Shown piece after piece: positions 7,909 to 16,532 of a stretch of DNA of 64,000 nt. The notes under the pieces were generated by a model. It was not told the origin of the DNA, searched no databases, and saw nothing but the letters and a program-made list of their open reading frames with translations. Every line of letters starts with the position of its first letter. The first letter of the stretch is position 1. Location: assembly GCF_000979455.1 (NCBI RefSeq), contig NZ_JJOY01000051.1, forward strand, positions 1 through 64,000, written 5' to 3'. The DNA comes from Methanosarcina sp. 2.H.T.1A.6. GTDB lineage: Archaea; Halobacteriota; Methanosarcinia; Methanosarcinales; Methanosarcinaceae. A program made the translations under genes and the position numbers.

Positions 7909-8391
7909 TTATGCCTCCATCGAAACGACTTTTATTTTGAATATCAGGGTCTTGCCTGCGAGCTCATGGTTGAAGTCCACAATGAAGTTTTCCTCGCTTA
8001 CCTCTGTGATAGTGCCCCTGAGTCCGGTTTCCGTAGCCAGCTGCATCCCTACTTCCGGAGTAAAATCCACAGCATTACATGGCAGTTCCCTTGCGTACTC
8101 TTTCATATATTCTCCGTACGCTTCCTCGGGAGGAATTGTAATGGTTTTTTCTTCTCCCACTTTCATTCCGACCACACCCTCGTCAAAGCCTTTAATCATC
8201 TGCCCCGCTCCCACGGTGAATGTCAGAGGATTGTAGTCTCTCATTTCGTTGTATATACCTGCCTCAGCGGCAGCTTCCTTTTCCGATGTATCGAAAACTG
8301 TGCCATCTTCCAGTTTTCCCACATAATCAACGGAAATACTATCTCCGTTTTCGACTGGTTTGTTTAAATTTTTACTTATCTCTTCAGTCAT
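7909..8391 (-). CDS. FKBP-type prolyl isomerase (SlyD-like), copy 3
   Basis: A 160-residue cytoplasmic FKBP and the first gene of the three-gene FKBP run. Motifs: VDYVGKLEDGTVFDTSEKEAAAEAG, GAGQMIKGFDEGVVGMKVGEEKTI, VDFNHELAGKTL. The frame could begin nine bases earlier at a TTG (8400), but ATG 8391 (MTEEISKN) is the normal choice. It is closer to the lipoprotein copy than to copy 1, pointing to a local tandem duplication in which one copy gained a signal peptide. Confidence 0.88.
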   Translation of the reverse strand: MTEEISKNLNKPVENGDSISVDYVGKLEDGTVFDTSEKEAAAEAGIYNEMRDYNPLTFTVGAGQMIKGFDEGVVGMKVGEEKTITIPPEEAYGEYMKEYARELPCNAVDFTPEVGMQLATETGLRGTITEVSEENFIVDFNHELAGKTLIFKIKVVSMEA

Positions 8392-8627
8392 AATAATCAA
8401 TATGACAAAATGAGAGCATGTTAGATAAACATAATGATAAATAAGGTGTTAGAAACCGGTTAAAATGATTCCCGGAAATAGGAAACACAGGAAGCTTTAA
8501 ACCTTATTTTTTAAGTTTTGATTTCGAATTTCGATTTCTGTTAGTTCTCTCTTTTAGCCCTGCTCATTTTCTTTCATTCCTTTTTCCAGTCCATTTCGCT
8601 TTTTTCACCTACTTCTTTAATCTTCTT

Positions 8628-9278
8628 TCATTTTCTTTCATTTTCTTTAAGTTCCTTTTGATATTCAATATATGAGTAAACAACAGTAATCCCGGCTACA
8701 AAAATTGCGGGCACAAGGATGAAGTAGATTGCAAATTCCGGAAAAAAAGCCCCGAAGATTGCTGCTATTCCTGCTATTTTGAATAGTTTCCCTCCAAGCC
8801 GGTTAGTTCTTTTCCACACCCTCTCGCTGCTGAGAGTCCAGGGTGTCCTGATTCCGATGAACCAGTTCTGCTCTGCATTTTCCGTAAGTATCCCTATATA
8901 ATAAAACAGAAGCCCTATCCCTACAGGAATTACGGCATTGGGGCTGATCTGAATTCCTGTGTTCCAGAGCAGTATCTGGAGATGGACAGCGACCATAAAC
9001 AAAACCATTATCGCTATAAACCCGTCATAATATTTCCTGAATTTTGCTATATTTTCTTTCAGCGGGTCAATTCTCGGAATTACCAGGAACATAATTACAA
9101 GACCCGTTATCACTAACGGCATGAAAAAGAGCCCCCAGAGTTTCGACATATAGCCGTCTACTTCTCCCTGTGAGTTCCAGTGAGTTGCCATCTGTTCAGG
9201 TACCTGCGGGTAAAAATAGATTGATAGGATAAAAGAAAGAAGAACCAGTCCTGTTATTGCTACTGTAGCTTTTCGCAT
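8628..9278 (-). CDS. SdpI-family integral membrane protein
   Basis: A 216-residue protein with about six hydrophobic segments. The N-terminal part (residues ~1-55, PEQMATHWNSQGEVDGYMSK) is a DUF1648 domain. The C-terminal part has the SdpI signature N-x-x-I-G-I-R-T-P-W-T-L-S-S-E-x-V-W-x-x-TNRLGG. In Bacillus SdpI is an immunity protein; in archaea the role is unknown, probably in stress sensing or membrane protection. ATG 9278 gives MRKATVAITG directly before the first segment. It is separated by about 240 bp from the FKBP cluster. Confidence 0.85.
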   Translation of the reverse strand: MRKATVAITGLVLLSFILSIYFYPQVPEQMATHWNSQGEVDGYMSKLWGLFFMPLVITGLVIMFLVIPRIDPLKENIAKFRKYYDGFIAIMVLFMVAVHLQILLWNTGIQISPNAVIPVGIGLLFYYIGILTENAEQNWFIGIRTPWTLSSERVWKRTNRLGGKLFKIAGIAAIFGAFFPEFAIYFILVPAIFVAGITVVYSYIEYQKELKENERK

Positions 9279-9362
9279 GTAAATTCTTTAGATGTTTCAA
9301 ATATTTAAAAATGTGGAGTACTTATAGGTCTGCCAACGCTAATGGACTGGCTACGGATCCGA

Positions 9363-9418
9363 CACTGCATCTTGCACTGTATCTTGCACTGTATCTTGCA
9401 CTGTATCTTGCACTGCAT
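9363..9418. repeat. 12-bp tandem repeat (cttgcactgtat), about 4.5 copies
   Basis: Perfect units begin at 9371, 9383 and 9395, with a slightly altered last one at 9407. The array lies in the spacer between the HdeD-like and SdpI-like genes and does not code. Confidence 0.85.
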
Positions 9419-9462
9419 ATATGAGTGGGAATGCTTATCGACCTTCAAGTTTTCTGAAAACC

Positions 9463-10032
9463 TTAACCTGAGTATGAGACGTTTTTCCCGGACTTCATTC
9501 TAAACCCGCCAATCAGTGCTGCAATCCCTCCTATTACAAGGGAAATTCCATATATCCAGGGCAGGACAACGGCACCTGCCAGGGGGTTAACCAGCAGGAG
9601 TATCCCGAGGGCAATTGTCAGGAGCCCGAGGACCGCCATTCCCGTTCCGCCTCCTTTGAGCGCCCAGACAAGTCTGATTACGCCGTATATAATACTCCAG
9701 ATTCCTATTATGATTACAAGAAGCGCCAGGATTACAAAGGGACTGTACGGGTACACAAATACCACAATCCCGATAAGAATGCCCATAACACCGGAGAGCA
9801 ATTTCCATCCCATGTTCTCTCTGTCCATTAGCAGTGAAACGATTGAAATAACTCCGCCCAGAAACCAGAAGATTCCGAGTATCTGGACTAAGGTTATGGT
9901 GGTTACTACAGGTGAAAACAACAGAAATAAGCCTATGATTACGGCAAAAATTCCTTCCAGTACAACCAGCCACCAGGGGACCTGCATTACTTCATATTCC
10001 ACAGTGCGGTATTCTGCAGCTGTTTGTTCCAT
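9463..10032 (-). CDS. HdeD-family (DUF308) membrane protein
   Basis: A 189-residue protein with six short hydrophobic helices in pairs, each DUF308 repeat having the form WWLVVLEGIFAVIIGLFLLFSP or LVVIIGIWSIIYG, followed by R-x-x-G-K. HdeD-type proteins are linked to acid or envelope stress in bacteria; the archaeal role is unknown. GGAGG seven bases before ATG 10032 confirms the start. It stands alone between the repeat spacer and a 640-bp gap. Confidence 0.87.
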   Translation of the reverse strand: MEQTAAEYRTVEYEVMQVPWWLVVLEGIFAVIIGLFLLFSPVVTTITLVQILGIFWFLGGVISIVSLLMDRENMGWKLLSGVMGILIGIVVFVYPYSPFVILALLVIIIGIWSIIYGVIRLVWALKGGGTGMAVLGLLTIALGILLLVNPLAGAVVLPWIYGISLVIGGIAALIGGFRMKSGKNVSYSG

Positions 10033-10673
10033 ATACTTACCTCCAGAGTTGCTTTAAGTAGAAAATTTGATACTGTCGGCTACCCCAATAAAAAGTACAG
10101 GTATCAAAAATACACCTCTTACCTGAAGTATGAAGTTTCCCGACTCTTCTGTGCACTGTGATTCAGTCAGGTAAGAAGGTTAATCTCCGCTATATATTAT
10201 ATATTTGAAATTATATAAATCAATGAGTATTTATTTCTCTTCTAATGTTCTGTGCTGTGTTCAGGCACACATGGGCCATGCTTCATAGCTGCTCAATATT
10301 CATTTTTGAACGCCACAATGCATCTTTATTTTTAATCTTTCCTGTACACCGAAACCGGGACGTGCGCAACTCAAAAGACAATCTAAATAACTGCATGTGA
10401 ATATTCTCAAACAATGTTTACTTCTTATTGGCACGTTGACTAAAAAATCACACCTTATCACAAAAAACTAGGATAATTTAGTTAATTTGATATAACATTG
10501 CCAATTTCGTAAAATAAATTCATTTTAAAACTCAATAAGTGTGACTTAGGACGTTTTTATGTCCTTTAAAGACAACGCCTCAGCCATACCAGTGCATCCT
10601 GTACAGTCAAAAATGGGGATTTGAGGTAACTCTTGATATTGAGATTCTAAAATAATTTGTAGGGGTTTTTCTT
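10033..10673. other. intergenic region, promoters for both flanks
   Basis: About 640 bp without a convincing ORF. An AT-rich CTATATATTATATATTT stretch at about 10189-10205 could serve leftward transcription, and AGGGGT at 10661-10665 is the ribosome site of the surface protein gene that follows. Otherwise nothing recognised. Confidence 0.55.
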
Positions 10674-12797
10674 TTGTGGCAAATAAAAAGATTATTATCG
10701 ATTTTATTTACAGTGGCTCTCGCACTTCAGGTTATTACCGGGTACGCAGCTGCGACTGAGTTTTATGTTGGCGACGATGGACCGGGGAACTACACAACAA
10801 TCCAGGAGGCCCTGAAAGATGCGGTTGATGGAGATATCATTCTGGTTAGCCCTGGTACGTATCCTGATGAAACCATATTCGTAAATAAATCAGTGACTAT
10901 CAAAGGAGCAGCTGGAGCTGAATATCCTTCAGTCGGTGGTTTTTCTCTTCTCAGACACTCCAGAATAGAGGGGCTCACAATCACAAAAGGCGTTGACTTC
11001 TCCGAGGGTGGGGTATCCTGCACAATTCGAAACAACCGGTTCAACGGCTGCGGTGTCAGCATGGGCACCAGTTACATGTACGGGAACCAAACCATAATGA
11101 ATAACCTCTTTATGGGCAGCCCGGTTGGTGTATCTACATATGACAGTATTGACAACAAAATAACAGGAAACACTTTCAGAGAATGTGATATAGGTATCAC
11201 ACTCACATACGGTGCGGGTGGTCATATTGTAACTGGTAACATTATCAAAAACTGTGGCATCGGTCTTTATATCATCAGGGACTCTGCGTCGGTATATAAT
11301 AACTATTTTTTGAATGACGTTAACCTGTTGATTGAGGACGGAAACCCCGGAGGGTCGTTCAGCGTCCCAAATATGCCTGGCCTGAACATAATAGGCGGTC
11401 CTTATATAGGAGGTAACTTCTGGGGATCTCCTGCAGGAGCTGGATTCTCCCAGATTCATTTGGATGCTAACGGTGATGGGTTTGCGGAGGAACCTTACTC
11501 TCTAAACGAGCAGAATATTGATTATCTGCCTCTGGTGACCCCCAGGACGGAGCCTGTACCTGTACCCCCTGTCGCAGACTTTACCGCCAATCCCACTAGC
11601 GGCTCTGCCCCCCTTCCCGTTCAGTTTACTGACCGTTCGCAGAACGCAACATCGAGGAGCTGGAAATTTGGAGACGGAGCTACTTCAAGCGATACGAATC
11701 CAACGCATTCTTATTACAAGGCAGGAAACTATACTGTTAACCTTACAGTAAGCAACCTGAAAGGCACGGATTCAAAAACTGCTGTTATAACTGTGCTGGA
11801 AGAGAATGTAGATAATGATGTATTTCCTGTAGCAGACTTTATCGCCAATCCTACCAGCGGCTCTGCTCCCCTTTCAGTCTCCTTTACTGACCGTTCACAG
11901 AATGCAACATCATGGAGCTGGGACGTAAACAATGACGGAGTCGAGGACTCAAACGCGGCAAGCTTTGTTTATGTGTATCCTGCCACAGGAACCTATACCG
12001 CTAAACTGACTGCGATCAATGCAAAAGGCACTGATGTAAAAACTACTTTGATAGCTGTAGAGAAGAAAAGCAGCGGAGGAAGCCACAGCGGTGGTGGCGG
12101 AGGCGGAGGCGGAGGATCTCCTGAGCCTGCAAAGAATGTAGAGGTCAAGGAGCTTGCCCAGGTCTTCATTACAAACGGTAAGGCCGTAAAGTTCGAGTTC
12201 ACGAAGAACGCCACCTGTGTTGTGTCTGTGGGCTTCGATGCGATCAAGAACGTAGGCAAGACCACAACCATTGTTGAGCAGTTAAAGAAAAAGTCAGCCC
12301 TTGTCTCGAAGATGCCTGCAGGCGAGGTCTACAAGTCTTTCAATGTCTGGGTAGGAAATGCCGGATATGCAACCTCAAAAAACATCGAAAACCCCACCCT
12401 GAGCTTCAAAGTTGAAAAGGCCTGGATCCAGGATAAGCTAATAGAACAGGACTCGATCACCCTGAACAGGTATGATGAAAAAGTCTGGACGCAGCTGCCA
12501 GCCAGCCTGTCAGGTGAAGATAAAAAATACCTGTATTTCACAGCTGAAACCCCGGGATTTGCCTCTTTTGCGATAACAGGTGAGTCACAGGGTGCCCCTG
12601 AAAAAGTAACCGAAAAAGGGACTTCGCTTGAAACCCGGTCGCTGCAAGGAGAAGGTAATGAAAGTACAGGGTTGGACACGGATTCAGAACAGAGTGAGAG
12701 CACAAAATTCTCTGGCATCTCTCCGGTCTATGGCATAATAGGTTTACTCTTTTTAGGCCTGATATGTGCGATTATTTATAGACAGATACCAAAATGA
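10674..12797 (+). CDS. PKD-domain surface protein with N-terminal beta-helix and PGF-pre-PGF domain
   Basis: A 707-residue secreted, cell-wall protein. Order: signal peptide (residues ~1-27); a NosD-like right-handed beta helix (YTTIQEALKDAVDGDIILVSPGTY, then parallel repeats) to ~280; two PKD domains (each VADFxANPTSGSAPLPVxFTDRSQNATS) at ~300-375 and ~388-462; a Gly-rich hinge of poly-Gly; a PGF-pre-PGF domain (~485-650); a Ser/Thr linker; and a C-terminal membrane segment ending RQIPK. The start is TTG 10674, with AGGGGT seven to nine bases upstream. It is likely part of the Methanosarcina cell envelope, binding glycans or neighbouring cells. The C terminus looks like a plain membrane anchor, not a full PGF-CTERM signal. 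Confidence 0.9.
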   Translation: MWQIKRLLSILFTVALALQVITGYAAATEFYVGDDGPGNYTTIQEALKDAVDGDIILVSPGTYPDETIFVNKSVTIKGAAGAEYPSVGGFSLLRHSRIEGLTITKGVDFSEGGVSCTIRNNRFNGCGVSMGTSYMYGNQTIMNNLFMGSPVGVSTYDSIDNKITGNTFRECDIGITLTYGAGGHIVTGNIIKNCGIGLYIIRDSASVYNNYFLNDVNLLIEDGNPGGSFSVPNMPGLNIIGGPYIGGNFWGSPAGAGFSQIHLDANGDGFAEEPYSLNEQNIDYLPLVTPRTEPVPVPPVADFTANPTSGSAPLPVQFTDRSQNATSRSWKFGDGATSSDTNPTHSYYKAGNYTVNLTVSNLKGTDSKTAVITVLEENVDNDVFPVADFIANPTSGSAPLSVSFTDRSQNATSWSWDVNNDGVEDSNAASFVYVYPATGTYTAKLTAINAKGTDVKTTLIAVEKKSSGGSHSGGGGGGGGGSPEPAKNVEVKELAQVFITNGKAVKFEFTKNATCVVSVGFDAIKNVGKTTTIVEQLKKKSALVSKMPAGEVYKSFNVWVGNAGYATSKNIENPTLSFKVEKAWIQDKLIEQDSITLNRYDEKVWTQLPASLSGEDKKYLYFTAETPGFASFAITGESQGAPEKVTEKGTSLETRSLQGEGNESTGLDTDSEQSESTKFSGISPVYGIIGLLFLGLICAIIYRQIPK

Positions 12798-12996
12798 GGT
12801 CATGAAAATGGAACGCTTCATAGCGTTTCTTTTTTATCTTTTTTTGTGAGGAAAGGTTGATACTCAATAAGCCTGTAATCGGTTTTGTCATAAAATCCTC
12901 ATATCCAGGAATCAACCTCTAAAACCTTAAGAGAAGTAGTGGAATTAAAAACTATAATGGTTTCAGCTTAATTACCAATTTAATTAGAAAAGAATA

Positions 12997-13068
12997 TGGA
13001 CCGGTCGGGAATTGAACCCGAGGCCTCTACCATGCCAAGGTAGCGATCTACCCCTGATCTACCGGCCC
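12997..13068 (-). tRNA. tRNA-Ala (anticodon GGC)
   Basis: On the minus strand the acceptor GGGCCGG pairs with CCGGTCC, including the G3-U70 wobble that marks alanine tRNA. The anticodon stem is CTACC/GGTAG with loop TTGGCAT, so the anticodon is GGC. The T arm contains GGTTCAATTC, and the discriminator base is A. No CCA is encoded. It is read opposite to the two tRNA-Ile genes that follow. Confidence 0.96.
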
Positions 13069-13295
13069 ATGTTGCGTTTTGCTTTGTCAGCACTCCCACA
13101 TACACTCAGTATCGTATATATAACTGTCGCCACACATGCTCCGCTTCCTGTAAATAAAATTTAGTATCTGGGAAATTCCTACTATCCGAGCAAAAGGTAT
13201 AAGTAGTAATTCGAGTATTAGAAGTGTTGTCGGATTGGGATGCTTTCCCTAAAAAAGCCTTTCAACTCTGATAATCATAGAAAAACCTGACATCT

Positions 13296-13369
13296 GGGCC
13301 CGTAGCTTAGCCTGGTGGAGCGCACGGCTGATAACCGTGAGGTCCTGCGTTCGAATCGCAGCGGGCCCA
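13296..13369 (+). tRNA. tRNA-Ile (anticodon GAT), copy 1
   Basis: Acceptor GGGCCCG pairs with CGGGCCC. The anticodon stem CACGG/CCGTG holds loop CTGATAA, so the anticodon is GAT. The T arm carries GTTCGAATC and the discriminator is A. The next three bases are CCA (13370-13372), so CCA may be encoded here by chance or design. Confidence 0.96.
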
Positions 13370-13440
13370 CCACAATCCAACAATCCAACAATGTCTTCTC
13401 AGAGAACTTTCAGGTTTTCTAAACTGAATACCTTCATTGA

Positions 13441-13514
13441 GGGCCCGTAGCTTAGCTTGGTGGAGCGCACGGCTGATAACCGTGAGGTCCTGCGTTCGAA
13501 TCGCAGCGGGCCCA
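13441..13514 (+). tRNA. tRNA-Ile (anticodon GAT), copy 2
   Basis: Same structure as the copy 145 bp upstream; one base differs (T for C in the D arm, GCTTGG against GCCTGG). It is followed by CTA, not CCA. The pair is a tandem gene duplication whose spacer sequences no longer resemble each other. Confidence 0.96.
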
Positions 13515-14121
13515 CTATACTTTCTCTTAATGATATCTCACTCTTTTTTGTTTATCCTTTTGTTTTTTTCCCTACATCTTCTTTCAGACATCTTCTTTCA
13601 GACATCTTCTTTCAGACATCTTCTTTCAATCAATAACTCTATTCCGATTCCATTTTTTCAATTGTATGTGATCTTTTACAACCTGATTACTTTTTTAATC
13701 TTCTGGAATATCCTAAAATAGAATCTCTTTTTTCATGTATTTTAGAATCAATTTCCACAAGTATGAAATACGGAAGGTATGAATAAAGGAAAAGCTTTGC
13801 CAATATTTGCGATCTAGTCCTCTTGAGCGAAGCTCACTGTGATACACTATAAATTAGTCTGCTTGAGCGAGCGAAGAGAAATGGATCGCGTCCTCCCGAG
13901 GCGCAATTCGGACGAGACACAATTCGAGCGGCTCAACTAGGGTTAGTAAGAATAATACTAACGGAAAAGTTGTTAACGAAAAAGTTGTTGGTAAGAAAAA
14001 AAGTTAGGGTGGGGGTAATCCCCTTTAAGACAGAACGGCTTCTGGATAGTTGAAGTCCAGGCAATTTGCGGTATGAAATCCTGCCCCTGACTTCAGGCCA
14101 TTCTGTTCCCTATCATAAATT
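13515..14121. other. intergenic region with a 14-bp tandem repeat
   Basis: About 600 bp. Nearly four copies of a 14-bp unit (catcttctttcaga) lie at 13575-13628. A GC-richer stretch at about 13815-13935 holds several short inverted repeats around CTTGAGCGA/TCGAGCG, but no RNA family is recognised. No supported gene. Confidence 0.6.
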
Positions 14122-14535
14122 TCAGGCAATGTGCTTCAGGCGTTCAATATTCCTCAGCACAAGTCTGCTTTCGGCTATGATTTCGTCTTCGATCTTGCTA
14201 ACAATGCGGTCCATCGGGACCGTTAGCCTGTACAGCTTGATCGGTCTGCCTTTACCTTTTGATTTCTTTTCTTCCCGGATGTTAATCCAGTCGTTTTCGC
14301 GGAGGTACCGCATTGCAACACTGACTTCCGGCTGTCTAAGACCAGATACCATTTCGATGCTCTGGGAAGAGATTTCCCTTCCTTTTGCAAGGCAGGCGAG
14401 GGTAAGAGCAATTGGCCTGCTGATATTGATCTTTCTAAATAATTCTATCATTTCATATTCGCTTGATCCCATGGATAAGGGAATCTCATTCGTTATGTCA
14501 GTAGTTTCTATAGCTAAACCACTTTCATCTACCAT
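14122..14535 (-). CDS. winged-helix transcriptional regulator, paralogue 1
   Basis: A 137-residue protein with one winged helix: SQSIEMVSGLRQPEVSVAMRYLRENDWI is the helix-turn-helix and EEKKSKGKGRPIKLYRLTV the wing, as in MarR/ArsR/TrmB-like archaeal regulators. The C-terminal helix (IEDEIIAESRLVLRNIERLKHIA) probably dimerises. The frame extends to 14556, but GGGTGAT before ATG 14535 (MVDESG) favours the later start. It is closely related to the gene at 15359-15760 (LACL-x-KG-x-EISSQ-x-IEMVSGLRQPEVS in both). Targets unknown. Confidence 0.85.
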   Translation of the reverse strand: MVDESGLAIETTDITNEIPLSMGSSEYEMIELFRKINISRPIALTLACLAKGREISSQSIEMVSGLRQPEVSVAMRYLRENDWINIREEKKSKGKGRPIKLYRLTVPMDRIVSKIEDEIIAESRLVLRNIERLKHIA

Positions 14536-14919
14536 TATAATCACCCAAAGAAGCATTATAGAGTGAATTAATATAAATATTTACTTATGTTTTAGTTTTA
14601 ATATATGTTTATTTATATTTATATTTTAAAATGTTACACTGGTTAACATTCAATTTTATGTGGCTACTGACTTCGTTTTGCTTAATTTGCTGCGGTTGAC
14701 CTTTTTGGGGCTTTCTTCTTAATAAACGATATGAAGTGCCCTGACTCGCCTCCCCCTTAAATAATTGTGGCTCTTCGCTATTTCAAGTGGGTAATTTTAC
14801 AGTCACTTCCTGAATATAAATGCAATACATATAATATTTTGAAAAATTTATTGTGGCAGCTGATTCAAGCAAAAGTAGCGTTATATTTTTCGAGTAAAAA
14901 TAAATGAGTTATATAATCG

Positions 14920-15192
14920 ACTCAGTTCTAAAATCCAGTGATTAGTGTAAACAAAAAAAATCACTGGATTTCAAAATTGGTTATAATTCTTTGAACACGT
15001 AATCAGGATTGAAGTCTATAGATGTCGAATATTGAGTTTATTCAAAGTATGGATTCTTTCTGCAAATTCATTGTTTCAATCAAAAAATGCAAAAATCACT
15101 GGATTTTGGACCAGAGCCATATAATCAATGGGTGCCAGAGACATTGAATAAGTGATAAAATTACTTTTGGGACCTCAAACCTGAGCTGGAAT
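14920..15192. repeat. dispersed intergenic element, copy A
   Basis: About 270 bp between the two regulator genes that shares order and sequence blocks with 36444-36707. Blocks in common: gactcagt, AAAAT-CAGTGAT, AAAATCACTG-GATTT (forming an inverted repeat CCAGTGATT/AATCACTGG here), TTGGTTA-A-TTCTT, TTTCAATCAA-AAA, GGA-CAGAG and TGAGCTGGAAT at the far end. It has no ORF and looks like a small non-autonomous element or a conserved RNA/regulatory unit. Bases 14557-14919 and 15193-15358 on either side hold no gene that I can support. Confidence 0.6.
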
Positions 15193-15358
15193 AAAAAAGA
15201 GAAAGCAAAAAGAGAATAAGATATCTTTAATTTAACTGTTCAGGTTATGAGGAGTTATTCCCTGATTATATATTCAGGTTTTTAATTTAAGAATGAACCT
15301 TTTACATATGAGATTGTAAGAGAAAAAACGCGTTAATCTCAATTTTTTCGCCGATTCT

Positions 15359-15760
15359 TCAGGAAAGGTTCTTGAGACGTTCTATGTTCTGGCGTATGGT
15401 ATTACTCTCAGCAATGATGTTTTCTTCTATTGTGTCAATAATTTTTTCCATATGAACTGTCAGTTTGTATAGCTTTACCGGCCTGCCCTTGCCCTGGTTC
15501 TTCTTTTCTTCCCTCATGTCTACCCAGTCATTTTCACGAAGGTAGCGCATCGCAATGCTGACTTCTGGCTGTCTAAGACCTGATACCATTTCTATACACT
15601 GGGAAGAGATCTCTTCTCCTTTTGAGAGACATGCAAGAGTTAAGGCGACAGGTCTATTTATATTAAGCCTCCTCAAAAGCTCGACCATTTCGTACTCAAT
15701 CTCTCCCATTTTAATATTATTGTCTTCTGATATTAGCCCATTATCTGCCACAACTATCAT
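15359..15760 (-). CDS. winged-helix transcriptional regulator, paralogue 2
   Basis: A 133-residue homologue of the regulator at 14122-14535, same strand, about 820 bp upstream. The helix-turn-helix (SQCIEMVSGLRQPEVSIAMRYLRENDWV) is almost identical and the wing (NQGKGRPVKLYKLTV) similar, so both may bind related operators. Start at ATG 15760 (MIVVADNGL). A 13-bp AT-rich direct-repeat array lies 100-230 bp upstream and could be a target for autoregulation. A divergent hdrA operon starts about 770 bp away. Confidence 0.86.
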   Translation of the reverse strand: MIVVADNGLISEDNNIKMGEIEYEMVELLRRLNINRPVALTLACLSKGEEISSQCIEMVSGLRQPEVSIAMRYLRENDWVDMREEKKNQGKGRPVKLYKLTVHMEKIIDTIEENIIAESNTIRQNIERLKNLS

Positions 15761-15857
15761 CTGCCGTTTATACCGTAGAGCACCTTATATTGGCCTCAGT
15801 ATCATGTTTTATCCAGTATCATCAGATCATGGAAATATATTATTTTCAAACGAACAA

Positions 15858-15990
15858 CTTTAATGAATTAACTTAACGAATTAGCTTTAATGAATTAACT
15901 TAATGAATTAACTTAATGAATTAACTTAATGAATTAACTTAATAAATTAACTTAATGAATTAACTTAATGAATTAACTTAATAAATTATC
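15858..15990. repeat. 13-bp direct repeat array (aacttaatgaatt), about ten copies
   Basis: Units of AACTTAATGAATT repeat with small changes (aacg, aata) over 130 bp, upstream of the regulator at 15359-15760 and of the divergent hdrA operon. The unit contains a near-palindrome ATTAACTTAAT. Iteron-like spacing suggests repeated protein binding, or it may be a simple AT minisatellite. Confidence 0.85.
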
Positions 15991-16499
15991 TCACTCAATT
16001 ACTTCAAATGGTTAATTCCAAATGGCTATTTTTGAATTTTTTATTTTTTCACTTAATATATCTGTATTTATTTAAAGTTAAAATCTGAGGAAGTGCCCAA
16101 CAAATCTGGCATCTCAGTTAATTTATATAATAATGATCTCCCTATATATAATTATATGCATATAATAACTTTCTGACAATAAGAGGCACTAAATATATTT
16201 CAGTCGAATACCCTGCACCTTGCGGCGGGGTGCGCCAGCGCAACTTTTATTTGCGAAATCTATGGAGCTACAGGGTAAGGAATAAGCTGGGCAACGTGAT
16301 CTTTTGCAGTTCTTCATTCAGGTATATATAGGATTAAAACCTTTGATAGTATATCTTCTACAATCTGAGGACGCTTACCAGGGTACAACTGAAACAGATA
16401 AGCGTTAAAATCTCCTTTTTCTCAAATATCTGTCCTAATTTTGCAACTATGCTCTTTCATCTGTCCTCTTTGGGTTACTTATCCTATTTTTTCGGCAAT
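15991..16499. other. upstream region of the hdr operon
   Basis: About 500 bp without a supported ORF. A short GC-rich imperfect hairpin lies at about 16209-16245 (CCCTGCACCTTGCGGCGGGGTGCGCC). The rest is AT-rich with several TATA-like runs. Confidence 0.5.
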
Positions 16500-16500
16500 G

Positions 16501-16508
16501 TTTAAATA
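16501..16508 (+). promoter_or_regulatory. box A (TATA) of the hdrA1C1B1 operon
   Basis: TTTAAATA lies 25-32 bp before the hdrA ATG at 16533. Archaeal transcription starts about 25 bp after box A, so the mRNA would begin at or within a few bases of the start codon (leaderless or nearly so). No ribosome site precedes the ATG, which agrees. Confidence 0.6.
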
Positions 16509-16532
16509 CAAATCCCTGAAAGATTTAGTATA

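Noticed and set aside
12024-12120. Poly-glycine coding stretch in the PKD surface protein as a separate repeat element
   Set aside because: It is a normal Gly-rich hinge of this protein type and is already explained.
15858-15990. CRISPR array or replication origin
   Set aside because: No spacers between units; no cdc6/orc gene or origin-type boxes nearby, so only a direct-repeat array is claimed.
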